DNA from: Lentzea aerocolonigenes
GTDB taxonomy: Bacteria > Actinomycetota > Actinomycetes > Mycobacteriales > Pseudonocardiaceae
Direction of reading: 5' to 3'
Assembly (NCBI RefSeq): GCF_000974445.1
Contig: NZ_BBOJ01000001.1
Coordinates: 496,001 to 560,000, forward strand
DNA length: 64,000 bases
The position numbers and the translations under genes are program-made. A model generated the notes under the pieces. It saw only the letters and a program-made list of their open reading frames with translations, was not told the origin of the DNA and ran no database searches. Shown here in pieces: positions 34,643 to 43,574 of this stretch (positions within the stretch are counted from its first letter, which is position 1; each line of letters opens with the position of its first letter).

Positions 34643-35865
34643 AGCGCCGTTTCCCCGCCGGATCCGACGTCTCGTCCGTCGACGAGCTCCTCGCGAGCAT
34701 CTCCGGTGAGCCCACCGGTGGCCGGCTGAAGGTCGGCGACGAGCGGATCGTCGACTTCCTGGTGAAGTTCGCGCGCAAGCTGCTCGCCCCGCAGATGGCC
34801 CGCCGCTACCCGGAGCTCGCCTCGCTGGGCTTCTTCCTGCGCCGCGGCGAGATCAACAAGGTGCTGAAGCAGCTGGAGACCCCGGCGGGCGTGCTGCGCT
34901 TCGGCCGCGGCCTCGTCTTCCACATCCCGCCGGCCAACGTGGACACGATCTTCGTGTACTCGTGGGCGTTGTCGGCCCTGGCAGGCAACAGCAACGTCGT
35001 GCGTATCTCGCCACGCTCGGCCGGTGCCGCGGAAGCTGTCGTCGAGGCGCTCAACGACGCCCTGAAGGACGCCCACCCGGCCGTCGCCGAGACCCAGGTC
35101 ATGGTCACCTACGACCGCGACGACAAGGTGACCGCCGCCCTGTCCGCCGCGTGCGACCTGCGCGTCATCTGGGGCGGCGACCGCGCTGTCAACGAGGTGC
35201 GCAAGTTGCCGCTGGCACCGCACGCCCGCGACGTCACGTTCCCCGACCGCGCCTCGTTCGCGCTGATCTCCGTCGACGGCTGGGTTTCCGCGACGCCGGA
35301 GCAGAAGCGTGAAGTGGCCGTCGGTTTCTACAACGACTCGTACTGGTTCGACCAGGCCGCCTGCTCCTCACCGCGCGCACTGTTCTGGGTGGGCGACGAG
35401 GCCGCGGCCCAGCAGGCGCGAGGCGAGTTCCGCGCCGAGCTGAGCGCGGTGCTGGCAGCCAAGCACCACGTCGTCGAGCCCGCGATGGCCGTGCAGAAGC
35501 GGGTGTCCGCGTACGGCGTCGCGGCGGACGGCCACGCGAAGTCCATCTCGTTCGACGGCAACGCGGTGGCCACGCTGGAGCTCACGGACGCGGCGGACGT
35601 GCCGCGCGAGTGGCTCGGCGCGGGCACGTTCCCGTTCGCCACGCTGCCGACGCTGTCCGCGCTCGTGCCCATGGTGCAGCGCAAGGACCAGACGCTGTCC
35701 GTCTTCGGCTTCTCGCAGGAGGAGCTGGAGGCCCTGGCGCACGAGCTGGCCGGCCGCGGCATCGACCGCATCGTGCCGTTCGGCAACGCGCTGACGTTCT
35801 CCGACCACTGGGACGGCTTCGACCTCCCGGCGGAGTTCACCCGCCTGGTGACTGTCCAAGCCTGA
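34639..35865 (+). CDS. LuxC-like acyl-CoA/acyl-enzyme reductase
   Basis: This 408-residue aldehyde-dehydrogenase-fold protein has the LuxC catalytic cysteine segment FDQAACSSPRALFWVG, the cofactor region IPPANVDTIFVYSWALSAL and RISPRSAGAAE. LuxC reduces an enzyme-bound acyl thioester to a fatty aldehyde with NADPH. No luciferase genes are in the operon, so the aldehyde probably feeds another reaction. A strong terminator follows the stop. Confidence 0.92.
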   Translation: MKRRFPAGSDVSSVDELLASISGEPTGGRLKVGDERIVDFLVKFARKLLAPQMARRYPELASLGFFLRRGEINKVLKQLETPAGVLRFGRGLVFHIPPANVDTIFVYSWALSALAGNSNVVRISPRSAGAAEAVVEALNDALKDAHPAVAETQVMVTYDRDDKVTAALSAACDLRVIWGGDRAVNEVRKLPLAPHARDVTFPDRASFALISVDGWVSATPEQKREVAVGFYNDSYWFDQAACSSPRALFWVGDEAAAQQARGEFRAELSAVLAAKHHVVEPAMAVQKRVSAYGVAADGHAKSISFDGNAVATLELTDAADVPREWLGAGTFPFATLPTLSALVPMVQRKDQTLSVFGFSQEELEALAHELAGRGIDRIVPFGNALTFSDHWDGFDLPAEFTRLVTVQA

Positions 35866-35878
35866 CAGTCCACAAGAG

Positions 35879-35917
35879 ACGAAACCCGCACTGGAGCCCG
35901 GCGCGGGTTTCGTTTTG
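35879..35917 (+). terminator. intrinsic terminator of the lux-like operon
   Basis: An 11-bp perfect stem, ACGAAACCCGC with GCGGGTTTCGT, has a 13-nt loop followed by TTTG. It begins 14 bases after the luxC-like stop codon. Confidence 0.88.
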
Positions 35918-35918
35918 T

Positions 35919-36089
35919 CCTGGTGTCGCAACCGGCAGCCTTTGCCCCGTATTTCGACGTCCAGACGGGTGCATCGTGGTGCTGGCCCCGCGTCCTCATC
36001 CTGGTTGGCTGTGGGCGTGGGGCCGGTGCCACGAGGCATCCTGCTGGGCGCCGGAAGACGCGGTGGAGGTTGCCGGTTGCGACACCAGG
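35919..36089 (+). other. 171-bp imperfect palindrome, candidate structured RNA or fold-back element
   Basis: Perfect 19-bp inverted ends (CCTGGTGTCGCAACCGGCA at 35919-35937 and its complement at 36071-36089) continue inwards without any indel to a 5-nt loop at 36002-36006. The 83-nt arms match at 63 positions. Of the 20 mismatches, 12 would be G-U wobble pairs in a + strand RNA, against 1 in a - strand RNA. This asymmetry favours a + strand transcript that folds into one long hairpin. It lies between the terminator of the lux-like operon and the stop of the opposing gene. A MITE-like element is the alternative. Confidence 0.7.
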
Positions 36090-36091
36090 GG

Positions 36092-37273
36092 TCAGACCAG
36101 AGTCGCGACGGTCTCGTCGGCGATGTGCCTGCCGATCTCCAACGCGCTGGTCGCCGCCGGGGACGGTGCGTTCAGCACGTGCACCTGACGCGGCGCCGAC
36201 TCGATCAGGAAGTCGTCGACGAGCGACCCGTCCGGCAGCATCGCCTGCGCGCGCACCCCGGCCTCGGCACGCACGATGTCGTCCTCCCCGACGGCCGGCA
36301 CCAGCCGGGCGAGGCTCGCCGCGAAACGCTTGCGGGAGAACGACCTCAGCACCTCGTCCAGGCCCGTGCGGCCGAACCGGCGGGCCAGTTTCCAGGTGCC
36401 GGGGAAGCGCAGCACGTCGAACACGTCGCGCGGGGTGATCTGGGCCCAGCGGTAGCCCTCGCGGCGCAACGCCAGGACGGCGTTCGGGCCCGCGTGCACG
36501 GAGCCGTCGAGCATCCGGGTCAGGTGCACGCCGAGGAACGGCAGTGCCGGGTCTGGCACCGGGTAGATCAGGCCGCGCACGAGCGAACGACGTTCGGGGC
36601 GCAGTTCGTAGTACTCGCCGCGGAACGGGACGATCGTGGCTTTGGGGCGCAGGCCGGCGAGCCGGGCCACGCGGTCGCTCTGCAGGCCGGCGCAGTTCAC
36701 CAACGCGTCCGCGCGGACGATTCCTTGCGGCGTCGCGACTTCCACGCCCGCGGACGTCGAGCGGATGGCCAGCGCGGGTGCGCGGAGGCGGAGGTCGGCG
36801 CCGGAGAGCAGGCCCACCAGGACCCGGCACACGGCCGGGAAGTCGATGATCGCCGTGGACTCGACGCGCAGTGCGGAGACGGCGGACACCTCGGGCTCGT
36901 ACTCGCGAGCCTCGGCGGGGGAGATCAGCCTGGCCGGGACGCCGTTCGCCGCGGCCCGTTCGGCCAGGGTGTTCAGGCGGGGGAGCTCGTCGGGCGAGGT
37001 GGCCACGACCAGCTTGCCGCAGACGTCGACGGGAACGCCGTGTTCCTGGGCGAACGCCACCATGGAAGCGTTGCCCGCCACCGACATCCGGGCCTTGAGC
37101 GAGCCGGGCTTGTAGTACAGCCCGGCGTGCACGACGTTGCTGTTGTGCCCGGTCTGGTGGGCGGCCCAGCTCGCCTCCTTCTCGAGCACGGTCACGTCGT
37201 GGCCGCGCTGGAGAAGCTCGTGAGCGGCGGAGAGTCCGAGGATCCCTCCGCCGATCACGACGACGTGACTCAC
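36092..37273 (-). CDS. FAD-dependent oxidoreductase, LhgO-like (L-2-hydroxyglutarate oxidase family)
   Basis: This 393-residue DAO-fold flavoprotein has an N-terminal GGGILGLSAAHEL dinucleotide loop, then HNSNVVHAGLYYKPGSLKA and the strand ADALVNCAGLQSDRVA, all as in LhgO. It is the last gene of the DegT-Gfo-GT4 operon, one base after the glycosyltransferase stop, so its substrate may be a sugar acid or 2-hydroxyacid in that pathway rather than L-2-hydroxyglutarate. The start is GTG 37273. Confidence 0.87.
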   Translation of the reverse strand: MSHVVVIGGGILGLSAAHELLQRGHDVTVLEKEASWAAHQTGHNSNVVHAGLYYKPGSLKARMSVAGNASMVAFAQEHGVPVDVCGKLVVATSPDELPRLNTLAERAAANGVPARLISPAEAREYEPEVSAVSALRVESTAIIDFPAVCRVLVGLLSGADLRLRAPALAIRSTSAGVEVATPQGIVRADALVNCAGLQSDRVARLAGLRPKATIVPFRGEYYELRPERRSLVRGLIYPVPDPALPFLGVHLTRMLDGSVHAGPNAVLALRREGYRWAQITPRDVFDVLRFPGTWKLARRFGRTGLDEVLRSFSRKRFAASLARLVPAVGEDDIVRAEAGVRAQAMLPDGSLVDDFLIESAPRQVHVLNAPSPAATSALEIGRHIADETVATLV

Positions 37274-37274
37274 G

Positions 37275-38477
37275 TCAGTCCTTGCCCGAGATCTTCTTCA
37301 GGATGTCGAGGTTCGCTTCGCAGATCTTCGGCATGTCGAAGTTGTCGAAGACCCACTGACGACCGGCCTCGCCGATCTTCTTGGCGACGCCCTCGTCCTC
37401 GATCAGGCGGTTGATCGACTCGGCCAGCCCGTGGTGGTCGCCCGGCTTGGTGAGCAGCGACTCCGTGCCGTTGGTGATCACGGCGTTCGGGAAGTAGTCG
37501 GCCCGCTCGGCCATGACCGTCGGGACGCCCGCCGCCATCGCCTCGAGCGACGCGATGCCGATGCCGAAGCCCTGGAGGTCGTGGACCTCCATGTCGGAAC
37601 CCGCGAGCAGGCCGGGGATCTCCGCCTTCGGCAGCGTGCCGGTGCAGATCAGCGCGTGGTCGACGCCGAGCTGCTTGGCGATCTCCATGAACTGCGTGTT
37701 GTACAGGCCGCCGATGACGAGGACCTTGGTGTCCGGGTGCTTCTTGAGCACCTCGGGCAGCGCCTTGACCAGGTTGATCCGGTCGCGAACCGGGATCACG
37801 TGGCCGAGCGACGCGATGACCGGGCCGTCACCGATCTCCGGGAACCGCTCGCGCATCTTGGCGCGCTCGGTGGCGTGGTCGAGGTCGTGGAAGCGGTCGA
37901 GCTCGACACCGACGGCGAGCTTCTCGATGCGCTCGTCCGGCGTCTTGTAGCGCTTCTTGATGTACTCGTAGAAGATCGTGTCGATCGCGACGAGCTTCGT
38001 CGGCTTGTTGTACGACGTGATCGGCTTGACGACGAACGCGTCGAGCATCCGGAAGACCGCGTGGATCGGCTTCATCGGGCTCTGCAGACGCGTGTGCAGC
38101 GTCAGCACCGACGGCACCTTGCGCTTGCGCGCCCACAGACCGCTCTGCCAGGTCAGGTCGAAGAACTGGCCGTGCTGGTGGACGACGTCCGGCTTGAAGT
38201 CGTCCAGCAGCTTGAAGACCCTCTTGCGGTTGCCCCACTTCAACGCGAACGTGATGTCGAAGTTGAAGGAGATGCGGGTCTCCGGCAGCGTCCACGACGG
38301 CAGGCGCACGATCTTGATGCCGTCGCGCTCCTCCACCGGCAGCGCACCGCCGTACGCGGCGGTGATCACGAGGACCTCGTGACCCTGCGACGCGTAGTAG
38401 CGCGCCAGCGTGTCCGACACGTAGGCGCTGCCGCCCATGCGGGGCGGGAAGAAGTTGTTGATGATCGCGATCCGCAT
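37275..38477 (-). CDS. GT4 family glycosyltransferase
   Basis: This 400-residue GT-B enzyme starts IINNFFPPRMGGSAYVSDTLARYY. The donor half has VIASLGHVIPVRDRINLVKAL, VLVIGGLYN and the E-x7-E segment GFGIGIASLEAMAAGVPTV, where GFG replaces the commoner EGFG. The acceptor is unknown. It lies four bases downstream of the Gfo/Idh gene in an operon that appears to make an amino sugar, so it probably transfers that sugar. Confidence 0.92.
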   Translation of the reverse strand: MRIAIINNFFPPRMGGSAYVSDTLARYYASQGHEVLVITAAYGGALPVEERDGIKIVRLPSWTLPETRISFNFDITFALKWGNRKRVFKLLDDFKPDVVHQHGQFFDLTWQSGLWARKRKVPSVLTLHTRLQSPMKPIHAVFRMLDAFVVKPITSYNKPTKLVAIDTIFYEYIKKRYKTPDERIEKLAVGVELDRFHDLDHATERAKMRERFPEIGDGPVIASLGHVIPVRDRINLVKALPEVLKKHPDTKVLVIGGLYNTQFMEIAKQLGVDHALICTGTLPKAEIPGLLAGSDMEVHDLQGFGIGIASLEAMAAGVPTVMAERADYFPNAVITNGTESLLTKPGDHHGLAESINRLIEDEGVAKKIGEAGRQWVFDNFDMPKICEANLDILKKISGKD

Positions 38478-38481
38478 CGCG

Positions 38482-39462
38482 TCAGGCCTTCCCGTTGGTC
38501 GCCGACAGGGTCGCCTCGTGCACGACCTTGTGCGCAGGCAGGATCGCGTTGCGCTCGGCGATCACCTCGTCCGAACCGGCGCCCAGCTCGAGCAGGTTCA
38601 GGAAGTGGTTCAGCTGCGCGGCCAGCGGCTCGGCGCTCTGCAGGATCGTCGGCAGCTCGATGACGGTCTGCGACTGGTAGCCGACGCCGTCCGCCGCCGG
38701 CGAGTCCGCGACGTGCTTGTAGATCGTGATGTCGCGGCGCAGCAGGTCGATCTCGATCAGCCGGTCGATCTCCAGCACCGAGATCTGCCGCACCTTGCGC
38801 TGGCTGATCCGGGACGCGGAGATCGTGGCGAGCGCGCCGCTGTCGAACGACATGGTCGCGTCGGCCGAGTCCTCGGCGCGGTTCTCCTTCGACTGCTCGT
38901 GGAAGAAGCCGAACGAGCCCTTCACGGCGGCCGGAGCGGTGCCGACGAAGCGGATCGCGAGGTCGACGTCGTGGATGAGCAGGTCGCCCGCGACACCGGT
39001 CTTGATCCGCGGCACGAACGGCGAGTGCCGCATCGCGTTGATCTGCACGACCTCGCCCACGAACTGCTTCGCGGTGAGGATCGCCGGGTTGAAGCGCTCG
39101 AGGAAGCCGCAGACGAGCGGCAGGCCGCGCTTCTCCGACTCGGCGACGAGCTCCTCGGACTGCGCGTACGTGGCGGCGAGCGGCTTCTCGATGAGCAGCG
39201 GCTTGCCGAGCTCCAGCGCCTGCTTCGCGATGGCGTAGTGCGCCTCGGTGGCGGCCGCGATGACGACGGCGTCGACGTCCTTCAGCGGCTCCAGCGAGTC
39301 CGTGTACTCGGCGCCGAAGCGGTCCGAGATGGCCTTGCCGGTCTCGGCGTTGTGCTCGACGACGTACTTGAAGTCGACGCGGTCGGACTGCGACAGCACG
39401 CGGGCGTGCAGCGAGCCCATCGTGCCCGCACCGACGAGGGCGACCTTGGGACGAGCGCTCAC
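38482..39462 (-). CDS. Gfo/Idh/MocA family oxidoreductase
   Basis: This 326-residue NAD(P)-dependent enzyme starts at GTG 39462 in a GTGA overlap with the aminotransferase. The Rossmann loop is VALVGAGTMGSLHARVL, EKPLA carries the catalytic Lys, and GVAGDLLIHDVDLAIRF matches the family helix with His. Paired with a DegT aminotransferase it resembles WlbA/WbpB plus WbpE, which oxidise then aminate C3 of a UDP-sugar acid. That pairing is the basis of the pathway guess. Confidence 0.92.
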   Translation of the reverse strand: MSARPKVALVGAGTMGSLHARVLSQSDRVDFKYVVEHNAETGKAISDRFGAEYTDSLEPLKDVDAVVIAAATEAHYAIAKQALELGKPLLIEKPLAATYAQSEELVAESEKRGLPLVCGFLERFNPAILTAKQFVGEVVQINAMRHSPFVPRIKTGVAGDLLIHDVDLAIRFVGTAPAAVKGSFGFFHEQSKENRAEDSADATMSFDSGALATISASRISQRKVRQISVLEIDRLIEIDLLRRDITIYKHVADSPAADGVGYQSQTVIELPTILQSAEPLAAQLNHFLNLLELGAGSDEVIAERNAILPAHKVVHEATLSATNGKA

Positions 39463-40556
39463 GCGCCGAACACCTCCCGGACGGACGAGACGATGGTCTC
39501 GAGGTCGGCGTCGGTCAGCTTCGGGTGCACCGGCAGCGACAGGGCCTGCTCGGCGACCTTCTTGGCGACCGGCACGTCCGACGCGATGACCTGCGGGTTG
39601 TCCCGGTAGCAGTCGTAGTCGAAGACCAGCTTCGGGTAGTAGATGCCGTTGCCGATGCCCTTCTCGGTGAGCTTCGCCGCGAGCTCGTCGCGGGTCACCG
39701 GGGCGTCGTCGCCGACCAGGATCGTGTACTGGTGCCACACGTGCTCACGGCCGGGCAGGACGGCCGGAACGGTGAGGCCGGTGACGCCGTCGAGGCCCTT
39801 CGAGAGCGCCTCGGCGTTGCGCCGGCGCACGTCGGTGAGCTGCTGCAGCTTCTCCAGCTGCGGGATGCCCAGCGCCGCGTGCAGGTCCGTGAGGCGGTAG
39901 TTGTGGCCCGCCATCTCGTACTGGTAGCGGGCGCGCATGCCCTGGTTGCGCATGACGCGCAGCTTGTCCGCCAGCGCGTCGTCCGACGTCGTGATGACGC
40001 CGCCCTCGGCGGTGGTGATGTTCTTCGTCGCGTAGAGCGAGAAGCAGCCGATGCCGAACGAGCCGGCCGGCTTGCCCTCGTACGTCGCGCCGACCGCCTG
40101 CGCCGAGTCCTCGACGATCGTCAGACCGTGCTGCTGCGCCAGCGGGACGAGACGGCCCATGTCGGCCATCTGGCCGTACAGGTGGACCGGCATGAGGACC
40201 TTGGTGCGGTCGGTGACCTGCGCGCTGACCTTCTCCGGGTCGATGTTGAAGTCGACCGAGTCGATGTCCGCGAACCGAGCGGTGGCGCCCGCTTCCAGGA
40301 TCGCGTTCAGCGTGGCCACGAAGGTGAACGGCGTGGTGATGACCTCATCACCCGGCTGCAGGTCGAGCGCCTGGATGGACGCGACCAGCGCGGTCGTGCC
40401 GTTGTTGACGGCGACCGCGTGCGGCACACCAGCAACGGAGGCGAAAGCGTCCTCGAACCGCTTGACCATCGGGCCCTGTGCGATGACACCGGAGCGGAGC
40501 ACTTCCAGCACGAGCGGCTCGGCGTCCTGGACGTCGACGACGGTAATCGGAATCAT
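39459..40556 (-). CDS. DegT/DnrJ/EryC1/StrS family sugar aminotransferase
   Basis: This 365-residue PLP enzyme shows VNNGTTALVASIQAL (phosphate site), TPFTFVATLNAILEAGA, VEDSAQAVGATY, and the Schiff-base Lys in FSLYATKNITTAEGG. These enzymes aminate ketosugar nucleotides. It is the first gene of the - strand four-gene operon and diverges from the UPF0104 gene. Confidence 0.94.
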   Translation of the reverse strand: MIPITVVDVQDAEPLVLEVLRSGVIAQGPMVKRFEDAFASVAGVPHAVAVNNGTTALVASIQALDLQPGDEVITTPFTFVATLNAILEAGATARFADIDSVDFNIDPEKVSAQVTDRTKVLMPVHLYGQMADMGRLVPLAQQHGLTIVEDSAQAVGATYEGKPAGSFGIGCFSLYATKNITTAEGGVITTSDDALADKLRVMRNQGMRARYQYEMAGHNYRLTDLHAALGIPQLEKLQQLTDVRRRNAEALSKGLDGVTGLTVPAVLPGREHVWHQYTILVGDDAPVTRDELAAKLTEKGIGNGIYYPKLVFDYDCYRDNPQVIASDVPVAKKVAEQALSLPVHPKLTDADLETIVSSVREVFGA

Positions 40557-40719
40557 GCAGCAGACTTTCCACTTCCGGAGACGGTTGGATGCGTCCGGTA
40601 CAGTTGCCCCGCGGTGTTACTGCCAGGTGCAGACCAGGCGCGAGCCACAGGCTACCTGCCTGATGGAGTGATCTTTTTCAGGGTCCGTTGTGGATCCGCA
40701 GCGCAGGAGAACGACTTTC

Positions 40720-41793
40720 ATGGACTCCCAGCCCGCCGTGCCCGGCCCGCTGCTGGGTGGCGAAGCAGGAAGCGGAGAACCGATGACCGTCAAGCCCGAC
40801 GTGGCTGCGCCTGCCGAGGACGAGCAGGCAGCGCCTCCGGCGAAGACGCGCAAGGCAGTGATCATCGCGTGGGCCAAGCGTCTGCTGATCGTCGCGGTGC
40901 TCGCCGCCGCCACGTGGTCGCTGTACTCCCAGTGGGACGAGGTCTACCCCACGCTGCTCGCGCTGCCGTGGCAGTCGGTCGTGCTGTCCATGATCGCGGT
41001 CCTGGTCGGCATCTTCCTGGGCCCGCTGGTCTGGAAGATCGTGCTGTCGGACCTGGGCGCCCCGGTCCGCTTCGCCGACGCGTCGAAGTTCTACCTGGTC
41101 GGCCAGCTCGGCAAGTACGTCCCCGGCGCCGTCTGGGCCGTCCTGCTCTCGATGGAGCTCGCCCGTGAGGCCGGCGTCAACCGCGCTCGAAGCTTCACCG
41201 CGGGCCTGGTCGCGACCGGCATGGGCGTGCTCGCGTCGCTGATCGCCGGTCTCGCCGCGCTGCCGGTGATGCTGTCCGGCCGCCCCGAGTCGAACCAGCT
41301 GCTGTGGCTGTTCCTGCTGCTGGCCGTCGGCCTGCCGTTCCTGCACCCGCGCCTGCTGACCTGGTCGGTCAACCTGGTCCTGAAGGCCCTGCGCAAGCAG
41401 CCGATCGAACGCCGCTTCACGGGCGTCGAGATCCTCAAGGCGCTGGGCACCGCCGTCGCCATCTACCTCTGCTACGGCGTGCACCTCTGGCTGCTGGTCA
41501 ACTCGCTCGGCTCGCCGCGCTGGGACACGCTGATCCTGTCCACCGGTGCCATGGCGCTGTCGATGACCGCGGGCCTGCTGGCGTTCTTCCTGCCCTCCGG
41601 CATCGGCGCCCGCGAGCTGGTCATCACGGCCACGATCGCGACGGTGCTGCCCTCGGGCCAGGCCATCGCGCTGGCGCTGGTCTCGCGCCTGATGTTCACC
41701 ATCGCGGACCTGGCGGCGGCCGGTTCGGCGGCGCTCCTCGTCTACGTGCAGAAGCGCCGCGGCGCCCCGGCCCCCGTTCCGGCCGAGGACTGA
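40720..41793 (+). CDS. UPF0104/lysylphosphatidylglycerol-synthase TM-region family membrane protein
   Basis: This 357-residue protein has a cytoplasmic Ala/Pro-rich N-terminus (about 45 residues) and eight or so membrane helices. The family segments FYLVGQLGKYVPGAVWAVLLSMELAREAG, TAGLLAFFLPSGIGARELV and RLMFTIADL are clear. Such proteins are flippase or transport components for glycolipids and aminoacyl lipids; the cargo here is unknown. The start could be ATG 40720 or ATG 40783, the latter with GGAG at better spacing. It neighbours sugar-modification genes. Confidence 0.85.
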   Translation: MDSQPAVPGPLLGGEAGSGEPMTVKPDVAAPAEDEQAAPPAKTRKAVIIAWAKRLLIVAVLAAATWSLYSQWDEVYPTLLALPWQSVVLSMIAVLVGIFLGPLVWKIVLSDLGAPVRFADASKFYLVGQLGKYVPGAVWAVLLSMELAREAGVNRARSFTAGLVATGMGVLASLIAGLAALPVMLSGRPESNQLLWLFLLLAVGLPFLHPRLLTWSVNLVLKALRKQPIERRFTGVEILKALGTAVAIYLCYGVHLWLLVNSLGSPRWDTLILSTGAMALSMTAGLLAFFLPSGIGARELVITATIATVLPSGQAIALALVSRLMFTIADLAAAGSAALLVYVQKRRGAPAPVPAED

Positions 41794-41797
41794 GGGC

Positions 41798-42601
41798 TCA
41801 GAACCAGCGCTCCAGGACCTGCGCCACGCCGTCCTGGTCGTTCGTACCGGTGACCTCGTCGGCCACCTCCAGCAGTTCCGGGTGCGCGTTGGCCATGGCG
41901 ACGCCGTGGCCAGCCCACCGCAGCATCGGGATGTCGTTCGGCATGTCCCCGAACGCGATCACGGTGTCCGCCGACACCCCGAACCGCTCGGCCACGTCGG
42001 CCAGTCCAGTGGCCTTCGTCACGTCCCGTTCGGAGATCTCGATCAGGCCCGCGTTGGTCGAGTAGGTGATGGCGAACTCGTCGCCCAGCACCGCGATCGC
42101 GGCCGCCGCCATCTCGGCACTTCTCATGCCCTCGTGCCTGACCAGCAGTTTCACCGCCGTGTGCCCCAGCACCTCTGCCCTCGAGGCGACGTCGTGCCCG
42201 TCCGGCCACGCGTGCACGTACGCCTCCTCCGCGATGAACGACTCGACGTCGGCCGCGCGCTCGCCGACCCGTTCCGCCGCGACCGCGCCACCTGGAATCG
42301 CCGTGGTCAGCGCCTCGCCGAGGTCGTGCAGCCGCACCGGGCTGATGCCGCGCTGCCAGAGCACGCGGTCCTCGCGGACGTCGTAGAGCACCGCGCCGTT
42401 CGCGCAGACCGCGTACCCGGTGGCGCCGACGGCGTTCGCGATGCGCGGCATCCAGCGCGGCGGGCGGCCGCTGACCAGCACGAACGGCGTCCCGTCCGCG
42501 ATCACCCTGCCCGCGACCCGTGCCGTGTGGTCGCTCACCTGCTCGTTCGTACCGAGGATCGTGCCGTCCACGTCCGATGCCACCAGCGCTGGTTTCTCCA
42601 C
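41798..42601 (-). CDS. Cof-type HAD-IIB hydrolase
   Basis: This 267-residue phosphatase has HAD motif I ASDVDGTIL, motif II region VLVSGRPP, conserved Lys in AVKLLV and motif III/IV FGDMPNDIPMLRWAG. A large alpha/beta cap separates them. Relatives dephosphorylate sugar phosphates and flavin precursors. It converges on the UPF0104 gene with a 4-nt gap and diverges from the LLM gene. Confidence 0.92.
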   Translation of the reverse strand: MEKPALVASDVDGTILGTNEQVSDHTARVAGRVIADGTPFVLVSGRPPRWMPRIANAVGATGYAVCANGAVLYDVREDRVLWQRGISPVRLHDLGEALTTAIPGGAVAAERVGERAADVESFIAEEAYVHAWPDGHDVASRAEVLGHTAVKLLVRHEGMRSAEMAAAAIAVLGDEFAITYSTNAGLIEISERDVTKATGLADVAERFGVSADTVIAFGDMPNDIPMLRWAGHGVAMANAHPELLEVADEVTGTNDQDGVAQVLERWF

Positions 42602-42665
42602 GAATCCATCCTCGCTGATGCCGGAAGCGGATTCGTCGAGTTGCGGATCACGTCGCTAGGGTCAG

Positions 42666-43574
42666 GTGGTGCGAGTAGGCGTGGTGATCCTGCCCGAGTA
42701 CCGGTGGTGGGTCGCGGAACCGAAGTGGAGAGCAGCCGAGGAGCTCGGCTTCTCCCACGCGTGGACGTACGACCACCTGGGTTGGCGCACGCTGGTCGAC
42801 GGCCCGTGGTTCTCCGCCGTTCCGACGCTCACCGCGGCCGCCGCGGTCACCTCCAGGATCCGGCTCGGCACGCTCGTCGCGTCACCCGTCTTCCGGCACC
42901 CCGTGCCGTTCGCCCGCGAGGTCCTCACGCTCGACGACCTGTCCGACGGCCGGCTCAACCTGGGCCTCGGCTCGGGTGGCACCGGCTCGTACGACACCAC
43001 CGCGATCGGCGGGCAGGACCTGACGCCCCAGCAGCGCACCCAGCGGTTCGGTGAGTTCGTCGAGCTGCTCGACCTGCTGCTGACCAGGGACAAGACGACC
43101 TGGAAGGGCGAGCACTTCGCCGCGGAGGAGGCCCGCGGGTACCCCGGTTGCGTGCAGCGGCCGCGGGTGCCGTTCGTGGTGGCCGCTGACGGTCCGAAGG
43201 CCATGAACATCGCCGCCCGCTACGGCACCGGCTGGATCACCACCGGCTCGCGGCGGCTGGAGAACCCGAGCTACGAGGACTGGTGGCGTGGGGTCGCCCA
43301 GGTGACCAAGCGCTTCAACGAGGAGCTCGCCTCGATCAACCGGGCGAAGGGCACCATCGACCGGTACCTCAACCTCGACTCCGCGCCCGTCTACTCGCTG
43401 TCCAGCGTCGAGGCCTTCCAGGACGCCGCCGGCCGGGCCCGTGAGCTCGGGTTCACCGACCTGATCGTGCACTGGCCGCGCAGCGAGGGCGTCTACTTCG
43501 GCCACGAGAGCGTGCTGGAGCAGGTGGCCGGGGACGTCTTCCCCGGCCTGGCCGACTCCGAGATCAGGGGCTGA
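42666..43574 (+). CDS. LLM class flavin-dependent oxidoreductase
   Basis: This 302-residue luciferase-like monooxygenase-fold protein shows VGVVILPEYRWWVAEPKWRAAEELGFSHAW split across the first beta-alpha unit, RLGTLVASPVFRHPVPFAREVLTLDDLS and GLGSGG. It is F420- or FMN-dependent by family. The substrate is unknown. GTG 42666 or 42669 could start it. Its 3' end overlaps the convergent membrane-protein gene by 11 nt. Confidence 0.88.
   Translation: MVRVGVVILPEYRWWVAEPKWRAAEELGFSHAWTYDHLGWRTLVDGPWFSAVPTLTAAAAVTSRIRLGTLVASPVFRHPVPFAREVLTLDDLSDGRLNLGLGSGGTGSYDTTAIGGQDLTPQQRTQRFGEFVELLDLLLTRDKTTWKGEHFAAEEARGYPGCVQRPRVPFVVAADGPKAMNIAARYGTGWITTGSRRLENPSYEDWWRGVAQVTKRFNEELASINRAKGTIDRYLNLDSAPVYSLSSVEAFQDAAGRARELGFTDLIVHWPRSEGVYFGHESVLEQVAGDVFPGLADSEIRG

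Noticed and set aside
35328..36830. A - strand frame of 500 codons and a + strand frame across 35900-36440 with similar internal protein sequences
   Set aside because: The similarity between the two strands is caused by the 171-bp palindrome, not by related proteins. Both frames cut through luxC or lhgO.
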